Below are positions 16,615 through 25,575 of a stretch of DNA of 64,000 nucleotides, one piece after another. A model generated the notes under the pieces. That model made no database searches and was not told the DNA's origin. It was given only the letters and a program-made list of their open reading frames with translations. Position numbers and translations under genes: made by a program. Each line of letters starts with the position of its first letter. The stretch's first letter is position 1. Location of the stretch: positions 496,001 to 560,000 of the forward strand of contig NZ_FWFU01000001.1 in NCBI RefSeq assembly GCF_900172255.1. Direction: 5' to 3'. The DNA is from Roseovarius halotolerans. GTDB lineage: Bacteria; Pseudomonadota; Alphaproteobacteria; Rhodobacterales; Rhodobacteraceae.

Positions 16615-17010
16615 GCGCGGAAGGCCGGATGGCCGCGGGGGGTCTTGCCCCTCGAGGAAAGTCCGGACTCCACAAGGCAACGGTGCCGGGTAACGCCCGG
16701 CCGGGGCAACCCGAGGGAAAGCGCCACAGAGAACAGACCGCCGCGCTCGTCGCGGTAAGGGTGAAACGGTGGAGTAAGAGCCCACCGCGGGGCTGGCAAC
16801 AGCCCCGGCATGGCAAGCCCCACCGGGAGCAATGCCGAATAGGGATCGCATGCGGGGTCAGGTCGGGCAACCGATACCGCCCGCAGGGACGCCTTGCCCC
16901 GGCGATCCGGGTTGGCAGCTTGAGGTGCCGTGGTGACATGGCACCCAGAGGAATGGTCATCCAAGGGGGAAACCCCTGGACAGAATCCGGCTTACAGGCT
17001 TTCCGCGCCT
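16615..17010 (+). ncRNA. rnpB: RNase P RNA, bacterial type A
   Basis: The conserved core elements appear in order: GAGGAAAGTCCGGACTCC near 16654, GGGTAACGCCCGG near 16688, AGGGAAAGCGCCACAGA near 16713, GGTAAGGGTGAAACGGTG near 16755, a TAAGAGCCCACCGC stretch and the 3' AATCCGGCTTACAG near 16984. The ends pair as helix P1: GCGCGGAA (16615-16622) with TTCCGCGC (17001-17008). It is the catalytic RNA that matures tRNA 5' ends. A strong terminator hairpin follows at once. Confidence 0.96.
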
Positions 17011-17018
17011 GAGATTTC

Positions 17019-17056
17019 CGCCGCCGTCCGCATGATCGCGGGCGGCGGCGTCTTTT
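17019..17056 (+). terminator. Rho-independent terminator of rnpB
   Basis: A 13-base-pair stem (17019-17031 with 17038-17050, one G-T pair) with a six-base loop is followed by TCTTTT. It starts nine bases after the RNase P RNA end. Confidence 0.85.
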
Positions 17057-17086
17057 CAACCTCGATCAGGGCGCTAGAATACCGCC

Positions 17087-17599
17087 ATGCCATACGCGTG
17101 GACCCATGACTCCGGCGCGGCGCCCGCTGCGCATCTTCGGCTCTGGCCGCATCGCTCCTTGCCGCGCAAGGGGTTCGCGGCGTTCATCCTGGCGACATTC
17201 GCCATGATCACCATCCCGCTCTATCCGCTTCTGGGGACGGTCGTCCTCTGGGGGCTGCTGCCGTTCCTGCTGCTGGCGGTGGCGGGTCTCTGGTGGGGGC
17301 TCGAGCGGTCTTACCGCGATGCGAGGATGAGCGAGGAACTGCACATCGATTCAGCGAATGTTCACCTGCTGCGCACCAATCCCGGCGGCGCGCGACAGGA
17401 ATGGGAATGCCCGAGCTACTGGGTTCAGCCGCAGATTCATGTAAGCGGCGGGCCGGTCGCGCATTACATCACCCTGCGCGGCAAGGGCCGCGAGGTCGAG
17501 CTTGGCGCGTTCCTGTCGGAAGATGAGCGCAAACTGCTGTATGGTGAGGTTGTGGAGGCACTGCGCCGGGCCAACATGCCCGATCCCGGCCCGGCGTGA
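17087..17599 (+). CDS. DUF2244-family membrane protein
   Basis: The 170-residue protein has a polar N-terminus (LWPHRSLPRKGFAAFI) and two adjacent transmembrane helices (about 32-75; AFILATFAMITIPLYPLLG and LLPFLLLAVAGLWW). A soluble domain with LERSYRDAR, EWECPSYWVQ and LRGKGREVELGAFLSEDER follows. This order is characteristic of DUF2244, often encoded in alphaproteobacteria near respiratory genes; its function is unknown. It stands alone between rnpB and the convergent YqeY gene. Confidence 0.85.
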   Translation: MPYAWTHDSGAAPAAHLRLWPHRSLPRKGFAAFILATFAMITIPLYPLLGTVVLWGLLPFLLLAVAGLWWGLERSYRDARMSEELHIDSANVHLLRTNPGGARQEWECPSYWVQPQIHVSGGPVAHYITLRGKGREVELGAFLSEDERKLLYGEVVEALRRANMPDPGPA

Positions 17600-17609
17600 C
17601 ACGGGCGGC

Positions 17610-18068
17610 TCAGCCCAGCCGTGCCTTTACCTTCGGGCCGACCGCGCCGAAATCCATCTGCCCGGCATATTGGTCCTTGAGATGACCCATGATCTTGCCC
17701 ATGTCGCGGATCGAACTGGCGCCGACCTCGGTGATGGCTGAATCCACGGCCGCCTCGACCTCCTTCTCGCTCAGCTGACGGGGCAGGAACTCCTCGATCA
17801 CGGCGATCTCCTGAGCCTCACGCTCGGCCAGGTCCAGCCGCCCGCCTTCCTCGTAGGCGCGCACGCTTTCCTGACGCTGCTTGGTCATCTTGGCCAGGAT
17901 CGCGAGGATGTCGGCATCGGTGACACCGGCCTCTCCATCCGCGCCGCGCCGCGCGATGTCCAGATCCTTGATCGCGGCATTGATCAGTCGCAGCGTGGCA
18001 AGCCGCGCCTTGTCCTTGTCCTTCATCGCTTCTTTGAGGGCAGTCGTGATCCGGTCTCGCAAGTCCAT
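17610..18068 (-). CDS. GatB/YqeY domain protein
   Basis: The 152-residue all-helical protein begins MDLRDRITTALKEAMKDKDKAR, with LATLRLINAAIKDLDIARRG, KMTKQRQESVRAYEEGGR and IEEFLPRQLSEKEVE, the usual YqeY signature. The domain is the tRNA-binding tail domain of GatB as a free protein; its exact function is not established. It is divergent from carA and convergent with the DUF2244 gene. Confidence 0.93.
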   Translation of the reverse strand: MDLRDRITTALKEAMKDKDKARLATLRLINAAIKDLDIARRGADGEAGVTDADILAILAKMTKQRQESVRAYEEGGRLDLAEREAQEIAVIEEFLPRQLSEKEVEAAVDSAITEVGASSIRDMGKIMGHLKDQYAGQMDFGAVGPKVKARLG

Positions 18069-18255
18069 GCCGGTCCATCCCGTGCTATGTCAGAAGTTTG
18101 TGACAATACAGAACTCCACAACCATAGACAAGCGCAGGTGACGCCACGATAGCCCCTTGTTTTTCTGGCGTCGCAACCCGCCATCTTGTCCCTTGACCCT
18201 CGCAGGGCAGACCCATAGATATACGCCAATTTGCCCACATCCGGAGACTCACGTC

Positions 18256-19404
18256 ATGGCCCAAGCGACCCCAGACCGCCCGACAGCCTGCCTAGCCCTC
18301 GCCGATGGGACACTGTTCTTCGGGCGTGGCTTTGGCGCAGTCGGCGAGACCACCGCAGAGCTGTGTTTCAACACGTCGATGACCGGCTATCAGGAAATCA
18401 TGACCGACCCATCCTATGCGGGACAGGTGGTGACCTTCACCTTTCCCCATATCGGCAATGTCGGCGTCAATCCCGAGGATGACGAAACCGCCGATCCCGT
18501 GGCCGAAGGCATGGTGGTCAAATGGGACCCGACCACGCCAAGCAACTGGCGCGCCACCGAAACGCTGGCAGAATGGCTGGCCAAGCGGGGCCGTATCGCC
18601 ATCGGCGGCGTTGATACCCGCCGCCTGACCCGTGCGATCCGCCAGCAGGGCGCGCCGCATGTGGCGCTTGCACATGACCCCGAAGGGAATTTCGACGCCA
18701 ACGCGCTGGTCGCCAAGGCGCGCGGCTTTGCCGGTCTCGAAGGCGCTGACCTGGCGCGCCGGGTGACATGTGCGCAGTCCTATCGCTGGGATGAAATGCG
18801 TTGGGCCTGGCCGGAGGGCTATACCCGCCAGACGAATGCCCGCCACAAAGTGGTGGCGATCGACTATGGTGCCAAGCGCAACATCCTGCGCTGCCTTGCC
18901 AGCGCCGGTTGCGAGGTCACGGTCCTGCCCGCCACCGCGACCGCCCAAGACGTGCTGGCCCATGAGCCCGATGGCGTGTTCCTCTCGAACGGCCCCGGCG
19001 ATCCGGCGGCCACCGGGGAGTATGCCGTGCCGATGATCAAGGGCGTTCTGGAAAAGGGCCTGCCGATCTTCGGGATCTGTCTTGGGCACCAGATGCTGGC
19101 GCTCGCACTTGGCGCCCGGACCATCAAGATGAATCACGGTCATCACGGTGCGAACCACCCTGTTAAGGATATGGAAACCGGCAAGGTCGAGATTACCTCG
19201 ATGAACCACGGATTCGCGGTGGACAGCCAGACGCTTCCCGACGGGGTGAAGGAAACGCATGTGTCGCTGTTCGATGGATCGAATTGCGGATTGCGCATGA
19301 CCGACCGGCCGGTGTTTTCTGTACAACATCATCCCGAGGCCAGTCCGGGACCGCAGGACAGCTTCTACCTGTTTGAGCGTTTCGCGGCCTCGATGGCAGG
19401 CTGA
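18256..19404 (+). CDS. carA: Carbamoyl-phosphate synthase small subunit
   Basis: The ATG at 18256 follows CCGGAGACTCACGTC and gives 382 residues. The N-terminal CPSase small-chain domain (GRGFGAVGETTAELCFNTSM, GYQEIMTDPSYAGQ) is followed by a class I glutamine amidotransferase with FLSNGPGDP, the nucleophile in IFGICLGHQML (Cys near residue 275) and QHHPEASPGP near 358. It supplies ammonia from glutamine to CarB for arginine and pyrimidine synthesis. carB is not adjacent downstream. Confidence 0.97.
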   Translation: MAQATPDRPTACLALADGTLFFGRGFGAVGETTAELCFNTSMTGYQEIMTDPSYAGQVVTFTFPHIGNVGVNPEDDETADPVAEGMVVKWDPTTPSNWRATETLAEWLAKRGRIAIGGVDTRRLTRAIRQQGAPHVALAHDPEGNFDANALVAKARGFAGLEGADLARRVTCAQSYRWDEMRWAWPEGYTRQTNARHKVVAIDYGAKRNILRCLASAGCEVTVLPATATAQDVLAHEPDGVFLSNGPGDPAATGEYAVPMIKGVLEKGLPIFGICLGHQMLALALGARTIKMNHGHHGANHPVKDMETGKVEITSMNHGFAVDSQTLPDGVKETHVSLFDGSNCGLRMTDRPVFSVQHHPEASPGPQDSFYLFERFAASMAG

Positions 19405-19413
19405 TCAGCCGCG

Positions 19414-19428
19414 TTAATCCTTCGTTAA
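19414..19428. promoter_or_regulatory. CtrA-type box TTAA-N7-TTAA
   Basis: TTAATCCTTCGTTAA exactly matches the alphaproteobacterial CtrA consensus (two TTAA separated by seven bases). It lies 72-86 bases before the TTG start of the glycosyltransferase gene, in an AT-richer patch between carA and that gene. CtrA control is an inference from the match. Confidence 0.6.
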
Positions 19429-19499
19429 GGTCTTGTGAACGAAGTCTTAACCTTCCTTGCCCATTCTCCAAGCCGGGGGCGACCGGTTAGGAGGAACCA

Positions 19500-21380
19500 T
19501 TGGGCATCTCGGAACTTCGTCAGGTCGGCGCGCCGCTGGCGACACCCGGCGCGTCCGAAAGCTACGCCGCGCAGCTGGTGCGCAGCGGGGCGATCTCGGC
19601 CTCGGACATGGCTCTGGTGCAGCTTGTCCAAAAGCACTGCGACGCACCACTCGAACGCATCCTGCTATCCGAAGGCCTGACCGACGAGGACACGCTGCTC
19701 AAAGCGCACGCCGCGCGGCTTACCACCCGCTGCGTTTCGCGCTCCGACATGGCCGGACTGCCGACACGGGATTCGGGCGTCTCCGCGGGCGAGATGTTGC
19801 GCGCGGGCGTCCTGCCGGTCACCGATCGCGACGGGACACCCGCAATCGTAACGCACACGCCCCCGGTCACCACGGGCGATCCAGACGCGCGGATGCTGAT
19901 GGCGCCGCGCAAGGACATCCAGGCCGAGATCTCACAGCGCCTGCACGAGACCCTGACAGAGGCCGCACAAGCCCGCGTGCCCGACGTCGAAAGCTGTCGC
20001 AGCTGGGGCAATCATTTCTGGTTGCGATTGGGGCTCACGCTTGGTTTCCTGAGCCTCGTCTGCGCCCTCACCATCGCCTTCCCGCTTGCGGTTTTTGGTC
20101 TCCTGGCCTTTTGGGCGGCGCTGACTCTGGTGGTTTCGTTCTGCCTCAAACTGGCGGCTTTCATCGCGCGCCTCAGCCGGGGTGGCAAGACGCCGCCATT
20201 GCGCCTCGGCCCGGTTCCCGGCGCGCCGCTGCCACGGGTCTCGATCATGGTGCCTCTCTTTCGCGAGACCGAGATCGCCCACGCCCTGATCGCGCGGTTA
20301 CAGCGGCTGACCTATCCCAAATGCCTTCTGGATGTGATTCTTGTGCTCGAGGAAGAAGACGACCTCACCCGTCAGACACTCGCGCAGATCGACCTGCCGC
20401 CCTGGATGCGGGCGGTCGTTGTGCCCGACGGGCAGCCGCGCACCAAGCCACGGGCGATGAACTACGCGCTCGACTTCTGCGAAGGCGACATCATCGGCAT
20501 TTTCGACGCCGAGGATGCGCCGACGCCCGACCAGATCACTGCGGTCGCGCGCCGTTTTCAACAGGCGCCGCCGGATGTGGTTTGCCTGCAGGGAATCCTT
20601 GATTACTACAACCCGCGCCAGAACTGGCTAGCGCGATGTTTCACCATCGAATACGCGACATGGTTCCGCATGATCATGCCGGGCATGGCCCTGTTGGGCC
20701 TTGCGATTCCGCTCGGCGGCACGACGCTCTATTTCCGCCGTGATGCCCTGGAAAAGCTGGGTGGTTGGGATGCGCATAACGTGACCGAAGATGCCGATCT
20801 CGGGTTCCGCCTGGCGCGCCACGGCTACCGCACCGAAATGATCGCGACCGTCACCGGTGAAGAGGCCAATTGCCACATCTGGCCCTGGATCAGGCAGCGT
20901 TCACGCTGGCTCAAGGGGTACATGACCACCTATCTCGTGCACATGCGCGATCCGCGCCTGCTGTACCGGCAATTGGGGGCGTGGAAATTCTGGGGCTTTC
21001 AGGCGCATTTCGTCACGGCGCTTTCGCAATTCGTGCTGGCCCCGGTGCTCTGGTCGTTCTGGCTGGTGCTTCTCGGGCTGCCGCACCCCTTGGATCCGGT
21101 GCTCGGACGGGACATGCTGGTGACGCTATGCAGCCTGTTCCTGACGGTCGAGATCCTCGGCATGGTGATAAATGCCGCCGCCGTCACGGGGCCCGACCAC
21201 CGGCACCTTCTGCCTTGGGTTCCGACCATGCATTTCTATGCGCCGCTCGGTGCCATCGCGGCCTACAAGGCGCTTTACGAACTGGTTCTGAAGCCGTTCT
21301 TCTGGGACAAGACCGCACATGGATTGTCGCTGCGCTCCGGCCCCGCCCGCCGCTCAGACAATGCTGTCGACTTCTCCTGA
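19500..21380 (+). CDS. Membrane glycosyltransferase (GT2) with MshEN-like N-terminus
   Basis: The TTG start at 19500 sits six bases after AGGAGGAA, a strong ribosome site that decides the start; 626 residues. Residues 21-75 hold two tandem motifs (AQLVRSGAISASDMALVQLV and ERILLSEGLTDEDTLLKAH) like the c-di-GMP-binding MshEN fold. Two transmembrane helices follow (about 182-225). The GT2 catalytic domain comes next (VSIMVPLFRETEIAHALI, FDAEDAPTP as DxD-type motif, EDADLGFRLARHGY, RQRSRWLKGY as QxxRW), then further membrane helices. The plan is that of processive cellulose-synthase-like enzymes such as XagB, probably making an exopolysaccharide. Confidence 0.87.
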   Translation: MGISELRQVGAPLATPGASESYAAQLVRSGAISASDMALVQLVQKHCDAPLERILLSEGLTDEDTLLKAHAARLTTRCVSRSDMAGLPTRDSGVSAGEMLRAGVLPVTDRDGTPAIVTHTPPVTTGDPDARMLMAPRKDIQAEISQRLHETLTEAAQARVPDVESCRSWGNHFWLRLGLTLGFLSLVCALTIAFPLAVFGLLAFWAALTLVVSFCLKLAAFIARLSRGGKTPPLRLGPVPGAPLPRVSIMVPLFRETEIAHALIARLQRLTYPKCLLDVILVLEEEDDLTRQTLAQIDLPPWMRAVVVPDGQPRTKPRAMNYALDFCEGDIIGIFDAEDAPTPDQITAVARRFQQAPPDVVCLQGILDYYNPRQNWLARCFTIEYATWFRMIMPGMALLGLAIPLGGTTLYFRRDALEKLGGWDAHNVTEDADLGFRLARHGYRTEMIATVTGEEANCHIWPWIRQRSRWLKGYMTTYLVHMRDPRLLYRQLGAWKFWGFQAHFVTALSQFVLAPVLWSFWLVLLGLPHPLDPVLGRDMLVTLCSLFLTVEILGMVINAAAVTGPDHRHLLPWVPTMHFYAPLGAIAAYKALYELVLKPFFWDKTAHGLSLRSGPARRSDNAVDFS

Positions 21381-21998
21381 GTCGAGCTTCAGGCGGGTCA
21401 CGAATGCCTTGGAAATATGCTGTTTCAACGCGTCGCCTGCGGCATTGAAATCGCGGGCTTCGATCGCCTTCACAATGGCATCATGCTCCTTGAGCGCATC
21501 CTCGGGGCGCCCCATTGCCGCCAGCGAGGTAGTGGCCATCAACGCCATCGAGCGATGCACAAGATCAAGCTGCTGCACCAGGAACCGGTTGTGTGAGGCC
21601 AGGTGAATCTGCTTGTGAAACCGTCGGTTGGCGCGCGCCATCGCCTGGGGATCATTCAGCAATCTGCGGTCATCTTCGACCATGTCGCGCAGCACGCGCA
21701 CTTCTTCATCGGTCGCATGGCGCGCCGCCAGTCCCGCCGCCAGCCCCTCCAGCTCAGCCCGCACCACATACAACTCGGCGAGCTGGTTGTGATCGAGCGA
21801 CGCCACAATCAGGCTGCGCCCGTCCCGCGTCAGAAGAGACTGCGTCTCAAGCCGTTGGAGGGCTTCGCGGATCGGGGTGCGCGACACGCCGAACCGTTCG
21901 GCCAGGTCGCTCTCGACCAGTCGGTCGCCCGGCTTGTACAGCCCCATGTCGATTGCTTCCAGGATCAGCGTATAGGCATCTTTCTGGGGGGCTTTCAT
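21354..21998 (-). CDS. GntR-family (FadR/FCD) transcriptional regulator
   Basis: The ATG at 21998 gives 214 residues; an ATG at 22028 with ten more residues is possible. The winged helix (about 10-70) contains LYKPGDRLVESDLAERFGVSRTPIREALQRLE. The FCD domain follows, with LYVVRAELEGLAAGLAARHA, NRRFHKQIHLASHNRFL and HDAIVKAIEARD, which carry the metal-binding Asp/His residues. The effector is probably a small organic acid, but no neighbour reveals it. Its 3' end overlaps that of the convergent glycosyltransferase gene by 27 bases. Confidence 0.9.
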   Translation of the reverse strand: MKAPQKDAYTLILEAIDMGLYKPGDRLVESDLAERFGVSRTPIREALQRLETQSLLTRDGRSLIVASLDHNQLAELYVVRAELEGLAAGLAARHATDEEVRVLRDMVEDDRRLLNDPQAMARANRRFHKQIHLASHNRFLVQQLDLVHRSMALMATTSLAAMGRPEDALKEHDAIVKAIEARDFNAAGDALKQHISKAFVTRLKLDSGEVDSIV

Positions 21999-22111
21999 CT
22001 GCGGTCCTGTCCCTGTCGGTTTTATCATTGCGGGACAGTAAGCGCCCCGGAGGCAATCAATCAAGCCGCGTGCGATTGCGCCCATTGTCACAGCATCCTA
22101 GATTGCATCTC

Positions 22112-22756
22112 ATGCCTAAGTCCAGTTTCACCCATGTCGAGAGTTGGGTCTTCGATCTCGACAACACGCTTTATCCGCCCCATGTGCCGCTGTTCGACCA
22201 GATCAGGCAGCGCATGACGGACTTTGTCATGACGGCGCTCGGGTTGGACCGGGCCGCGGCCGACCGCCTGCGCGCCCGCTACTGGCGCGAGCACGGAACC
22301 ACCCTTGCTGGGCTCATGCGCGAGCATGACATCGACCCCGATGCGTATCTGGTCGAGGTGCACGACATTTCGTTCGATGACCTGACGCCCGACCCCGAGC
22401 TGCGCAGCCGTATTGCCGCACTGCCGGGGCGGCGCGTCGTCTATACCAATGGCAGTGCACCCTATGCCGAACAGGTCGTTGCGCGGCGCGGTTTGTCGGG
22501 CGTGTTCGATGCGGTCTACGGCGTCGAACATGCCGCCTATCATCCCAAGCCCGACCGTCGCGCCTTCGAAGCGATCTTCGCGCGCGATGGTATCTCGCCG
22601 TCACGCGCCGCGATGTTCGAGGACGACCCGCGCAACCTGGTGGCGCCGCATGAAATGGGCATGCGCACCGTCCATGTCGCGCCCGAACCGCTCGAGGTTG
22701 CACATATCCAGCATCATACCGACGATCTGAGCCGTTTCCTGTCGCGGCTCATCTGA
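22112..22756 (+). CDS. HAD-family pyrimidine 5'-nucleotidase
   Basis: The 214-residue protein begins MPKSSFTHVESWVFDLDNTLYP, holding HAD motif I (DxDNTLY) typical of the SDT1/PHM8-like pyrimidine 5'-nucleotidases. Motif II is VVYTNGSAPYAEQ, motif III the Lys in YHPKPDRRAFEAI, and motif IV FEDDPRNLVAPHEMGM. It should dephosphorylate UMP/CMP-like nucleotides in the cytoplasm. No clear ribosome site precedes the ATG, so a leaderless or upstream start cannot be excluded. It is divergent from the GntR gene. Confidence 0.9.
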   Translation: MPKSSFTHVESWVFDLDNTLYPPHVPLFDQIRQRMTDFVMTALGLDRAAADRLRARYWREHGTTLAGLMREHDIDPDAYLVEVHDISFDDLTPDPELRSRIAALPGRRVVYTNGSAPYAEQVVARRGLSGVFDAVYGVEHAAYHPKPDRRAFEAIFARDGISPSRAAMFEDDPRNLVAPHEMGMRTVHVAPEPLEVAHIQHHTDDLSRFLSRLI

Positions 22757-22857
22757 GCGAAAACAGCCCGACTGCGGCGAAATGTTCCTTTGGCGCGAGG
22801 CCCGGCGCACCTATGTAGACGCACATGAACAAAACGCGCGAAAAGGACTTCAGCCAC

Positions 22858-23100
22858 ATGACACTGACCGATACGACCGACACCGCGACGACCGATTATG
22901 ACGCATCGCATTCCACCAGCACCCATGATGAACGCGACCCGGATGACGCCCTGTTCGGCCCGATCCTGCTGAGCGTGCTTGTCGTGCTGGCGGCCTGGGG
23001 CGCCAGTATTGTACTCTGGGGTATTCCGGGGCTTTATATCCCCGCAGTCGCGGCCGTACCGGTGATCTGGGTGGCTATTCTGATGGTCGCGCGACCCTGA
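22858..23100 (+). CDS. Small two-helix membrane protein of unknown function
   Basis: I chose the ATG at 22858 (80 residues) because AAAAGGA lies nine bases before it, although an in-frame ATG at 22825 would add eleven residues. The N-terminal 35 residues are polar, rich in Thr, Ser, Asp and His (THDERDPDD). Two hydrophobic helices follow (LLSVLVVLAAWGASIVLW and IPAVAAVPVIWVAILMVA). No domain is recognised. It lies between the nucleotidase gene and the UbiH-type gene. Confidence 0.6.
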   Translation: MTLTDTTDTATTDYDASHSTSTHDERDPDDALFGPILLSVLVVLAAWGASIVLWGIPGLYIPAVAAVPVIWVAILMVARP

Positions 23101-23149
23101 ACGCGGCCGCGCGGAAGCGCCACACAGGCGCTTCCAAGGAGGCGGTTCG

Positions 23150-24352
23150 ATGAGCAAAACGGATTACGACATTGTTGTTTCGGGCGGAGGCGTGGCCGGG
23201 CTAACGGCGGCGGCCCTGTTCGGCAATGCAGGGTTTTCAGTGCTTTGCGTCGACCCCGCACCACCCGTGACGGCGCGTGATGCCGAAGGCTCGGACCTGC
23301 GCACAACCGCCTTCCTGCAACCAGCGCAGGCTTTGCTTGACCGTGCCGGTCTCTGGGCGCGGTTTGCCCCATACGCCGCTGCTCTGCAGATCATGCGGAT
23401 CGTCGACGCGGGCGGGGCCACCGCCGCGCCGCGCATCACCAAGGAATTCGACGCCGCCGACATTTCGACCGGGCCCTTCGGGTGGAACCTGCCCAACTGG
23501 CTTCTTCGCCGCGAACTGGTGGCGCATCTGCAAGAGATGGCCAATGTCACCTTTCTTCCCGGTACAGGATTTGTCTCGCTCTTCACGCGCGAGGCCGAGG
23601 CCCGCGTCGGGCTGAGCGACGGCACCCGCGTTCGCTGCCGGCTGGTGATCGCCGCCGACGGGCGCAATTCACCGGTTCGCGCGGCCACGGGCGTCGAGGT
23701 CAAGACCACGCGCTATGGGCAAAAGGCATTGGCCTTCGCTGTGACCCATCCGATCCCGCACGAAAATGTCTCGACCGAGATCCACCGTTCGGGCGGCCCC
23801 TTCACCCTTGTGCCGCTGCCAGACTACGATGGCCGCCCATCTTCGGCGATCGTCTGGATGGAGGAAGGCCCCGAGGTCAAGCGGCTCCAGGCGCTCCCCG
23901 TCGCCGAGTTCGAGGCGGCGATGAATGAACGCTCCTGCATGCTGTTCGGTCCGCTGACGCTTGCCTCGCGCCGCACGGTCTGGCCGATTATCAGCCAGCT
24001 GGCCGAACGCATGAATTCCGAGCGCGTCGCGCTGGTCGCGGAGGCCGCGCACGTGGTGCCACCGATCGGTGCGCAAGGGCTCAACATGAGCCTTGGCGAC
24101 ATGCGCGTGCTGCTCGAACTGGCCGAGGCCGCCCCCGAAAGGCTGGGCGATGCGCAAATGCTTGCCAGCTATCACCGCCGCCGCCACTTCGAGGTGGTCG
24201 CAAGGGTCAAGGGGATCGATATGCTCAACCGGGCATCGATGATGCATGCGCAGCCGCTAAGGGATGCGCGCGCGATGACGCTGGATGCGATCTATTCGCT
24301 GGCCCCCGTGCGCAAGACGCTGATGCAACTAGGCCTTGGCGCGCGCGGCTGA
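23150..24352 (+). CDS. UbiH/UbiF-family FAD-dependent monooxygenase
   Basis: The ATG follows GGAGGCGGTTCG; 400 residues. The FAD-binding start is YDIVVSGGGVAGLTAAALFG (GxGxxG). The second motif LVIAADGRNSPVR (DG) lies near residue 165 and the third, EAAHVVPPIGAQGLNMSLGD (GD), near 300. This is the class A flavin hydroxylase family of ubiquinone synthesis. Alphaproteobacteria carry several forms (UbiH, UbiF, UbiL) with different ring positions, and the sequence alone does not settle which. A stand-alone gene. Confidence 0.9.
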   Translation: MSKTDYDIVVSGGGVAGLTAAALFGNAGFSVLCVDPAPPVTARDAEGSDLRTTAFLQPAQALLDRAGLWARFAPYAAALQIMRIVDAGGATAAPRITKEFDAADISTGPFGWNLPNWLLRRELVAHLQEMANVTFLPGTGFVSLFTREAEARVGLSDGTRVRCRLVIAADGRNSPVRAATGVEVKTTRYGQKALAFAVTHPIPHENVSTEIHRSGGPFTLVPLPDYDGRPSSAIVWMEEGPEVKRLQALPVAEFEAAMNERSCMLFGPLTLASRRTVWPIISQLAERMNSERVALVAEAAHVVPPIGAQGLNMSLGDMRVLLELAEAAPERLGDAQMLASYHRRRHFEVVARVKGIDMLNRASMMHAQPLRDARAMTLDAIYSLAPVRKTLMQLGLGARG

Positions 24353-24358
24353 ACCCGC

Positions 24359-25486
24359 TTACAACACCTTGTCCAGAACAGCCTTCAGACGCGCCAGCGC
24401 GCCGGGCACATCATAGAGCTTGTCGAGCCCGAACAGCCCCAGCCGGAACGTGCGAAAGCCCTCGGGTTCGTCGCAGGCCAGCGGCACACCGGCGGCAATC
24501 TGCATGCCTTCGGCCGCGAACCTGCTGCCGTTCTGGATGTCGGGATCGTCGGTATAGCTGACCACCACGCCGGGCGCACCGAAGCCTTCGGCGGCGACCG
24601 AAACCGCACCCTTCTTTGCCAGCATCGAACGCACCCCGTCGCCAAGCGCCCATTGCGCCTCGCGCAGGCGTTCAAAGCCGTAATCGCGCGTCTCGATCAT
24701 CGTATCGCGAAAGGCGCGCAGCGCATCGGTGGGCAAGGTGGCGTGATAGGCATGCCCGCCATTCTCATAGGCCTGCATGATGTCGCGCCACTTCTTCAGA
24801 TCCAGCGCAAAGCTGTTGGAGCTGGTGTTGGCGAGCCGCGAAATGGCCCGCTCGGACAGCATCACGAGACCGGCGGAGGGCGAGGCGGACCAGCCTTTTT
24901 GCGGCGCCGAGATCAGCACGTCCACGCCGGTGGCCTTCATATCGACCCAGGCACAGCCCGAGGCGATGCAATCCAGCACCATCAGCGCCCCTACATCATG
25001 CGCGGCATCTGCCAGTGCGGTGATATAGTCATCCGGCAAGATCATCCCTGCCGAGGTCTCGACATGCGGAGCTAAGACCACGTCGGGCTTGGCATCGCGG
25101 ATACTGGCCGTGACCTCGTCGATTGGCGCCGGAGCAAACGGGGCCTGCGCGCCGTTGCCCGTCTGGCGGGCCATGCAGACAGTGGTTTCGGAGGTGAATG
25201 CACCCGCGTCGAAAATCTGGCTCCAACGATAGGAGAACCAGCCGTTGCGAACGATCAGCGCATGCGCATCCGTCCCGAACTGCCGCGCGACGGCCTCCAT
25301 CGCGCAGGTTCCGCCACCGGGTACCAGCGCCACCGCATCGGCCTTGTAAACATCCTTCAGCATCTCGGAAATGTCGCGCATCACCTGCTGAAATTCCCGG
25401 CTCATGTGATTGAGGGAACGGTCGGTGAACACGACCGAGTATTCCAGAAGGCCGTCGGGATCCACGGTGTCGAGCAGGGCGGTCAT
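24359..25486 (-). CDS. Class V aminotransferase (alanine-glyoxylate/serine type)
   Basis: The 375-residue fold-type I PLP protein has VALVPGGGTCAMEAVARQFG in the cofactor-binding part and APHVETSAGMILPDDYI. DCIASGCAWVDM carries the Asp that contacts the pyridine ring, and ISAPQKGWSASPSAGLVMLS carries the PLP Lys near residue 207. It resembles aminotransferases using alanine, serine or phosphonate-type substrates with glyoxylate or pyruvate; the substrate is not decided. Two Lrp-type regulator genes lie just upstream on the same strand, after 89 bases, so amino-acid-responsive control is likely. Confidence 0.88.
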   Translation of the reverse strand: MTALLDTVDPDGLLEYSVVFTDRSLNHMSREFQQVMRDISEMLKDVYKADAVALVPGGGTCAMEAVARQFGTDAHALIVRNGWFSYRWSQIFDAGAFTSETTVCMARQTGNGAQAPFAPAPIDEVTASIRDAKPDVVLAPHVETSAGMILPDDYITALADAAHDVGALMVLDCIASGCAWVDMKATGVDVLISAPQKGWSASPSAGLVMLSERAISRLANTSSNSFALDLKKWRDIMQAYENGGHAYHATLPTDALRAFRDTMIETRDYGFERLREAQWALGDGVRSMLAKKGAVSVAAEGFGAPGVVVSYTDDPDIQNGSRFAAEGMQIAAGVPLACDEPEGFRTFRLGLFGLDKLYDVPGALARLKAVLDKVL

Positions 25487-25575
25487 GGCGATATCTCCTT
25501 GTTGGCGTTGGCCAATTGCTAGCGCGCCGCGGCGTCAAAGGCAAAGTCTAGATACCGTTCTCGTCATGGGCGAGC

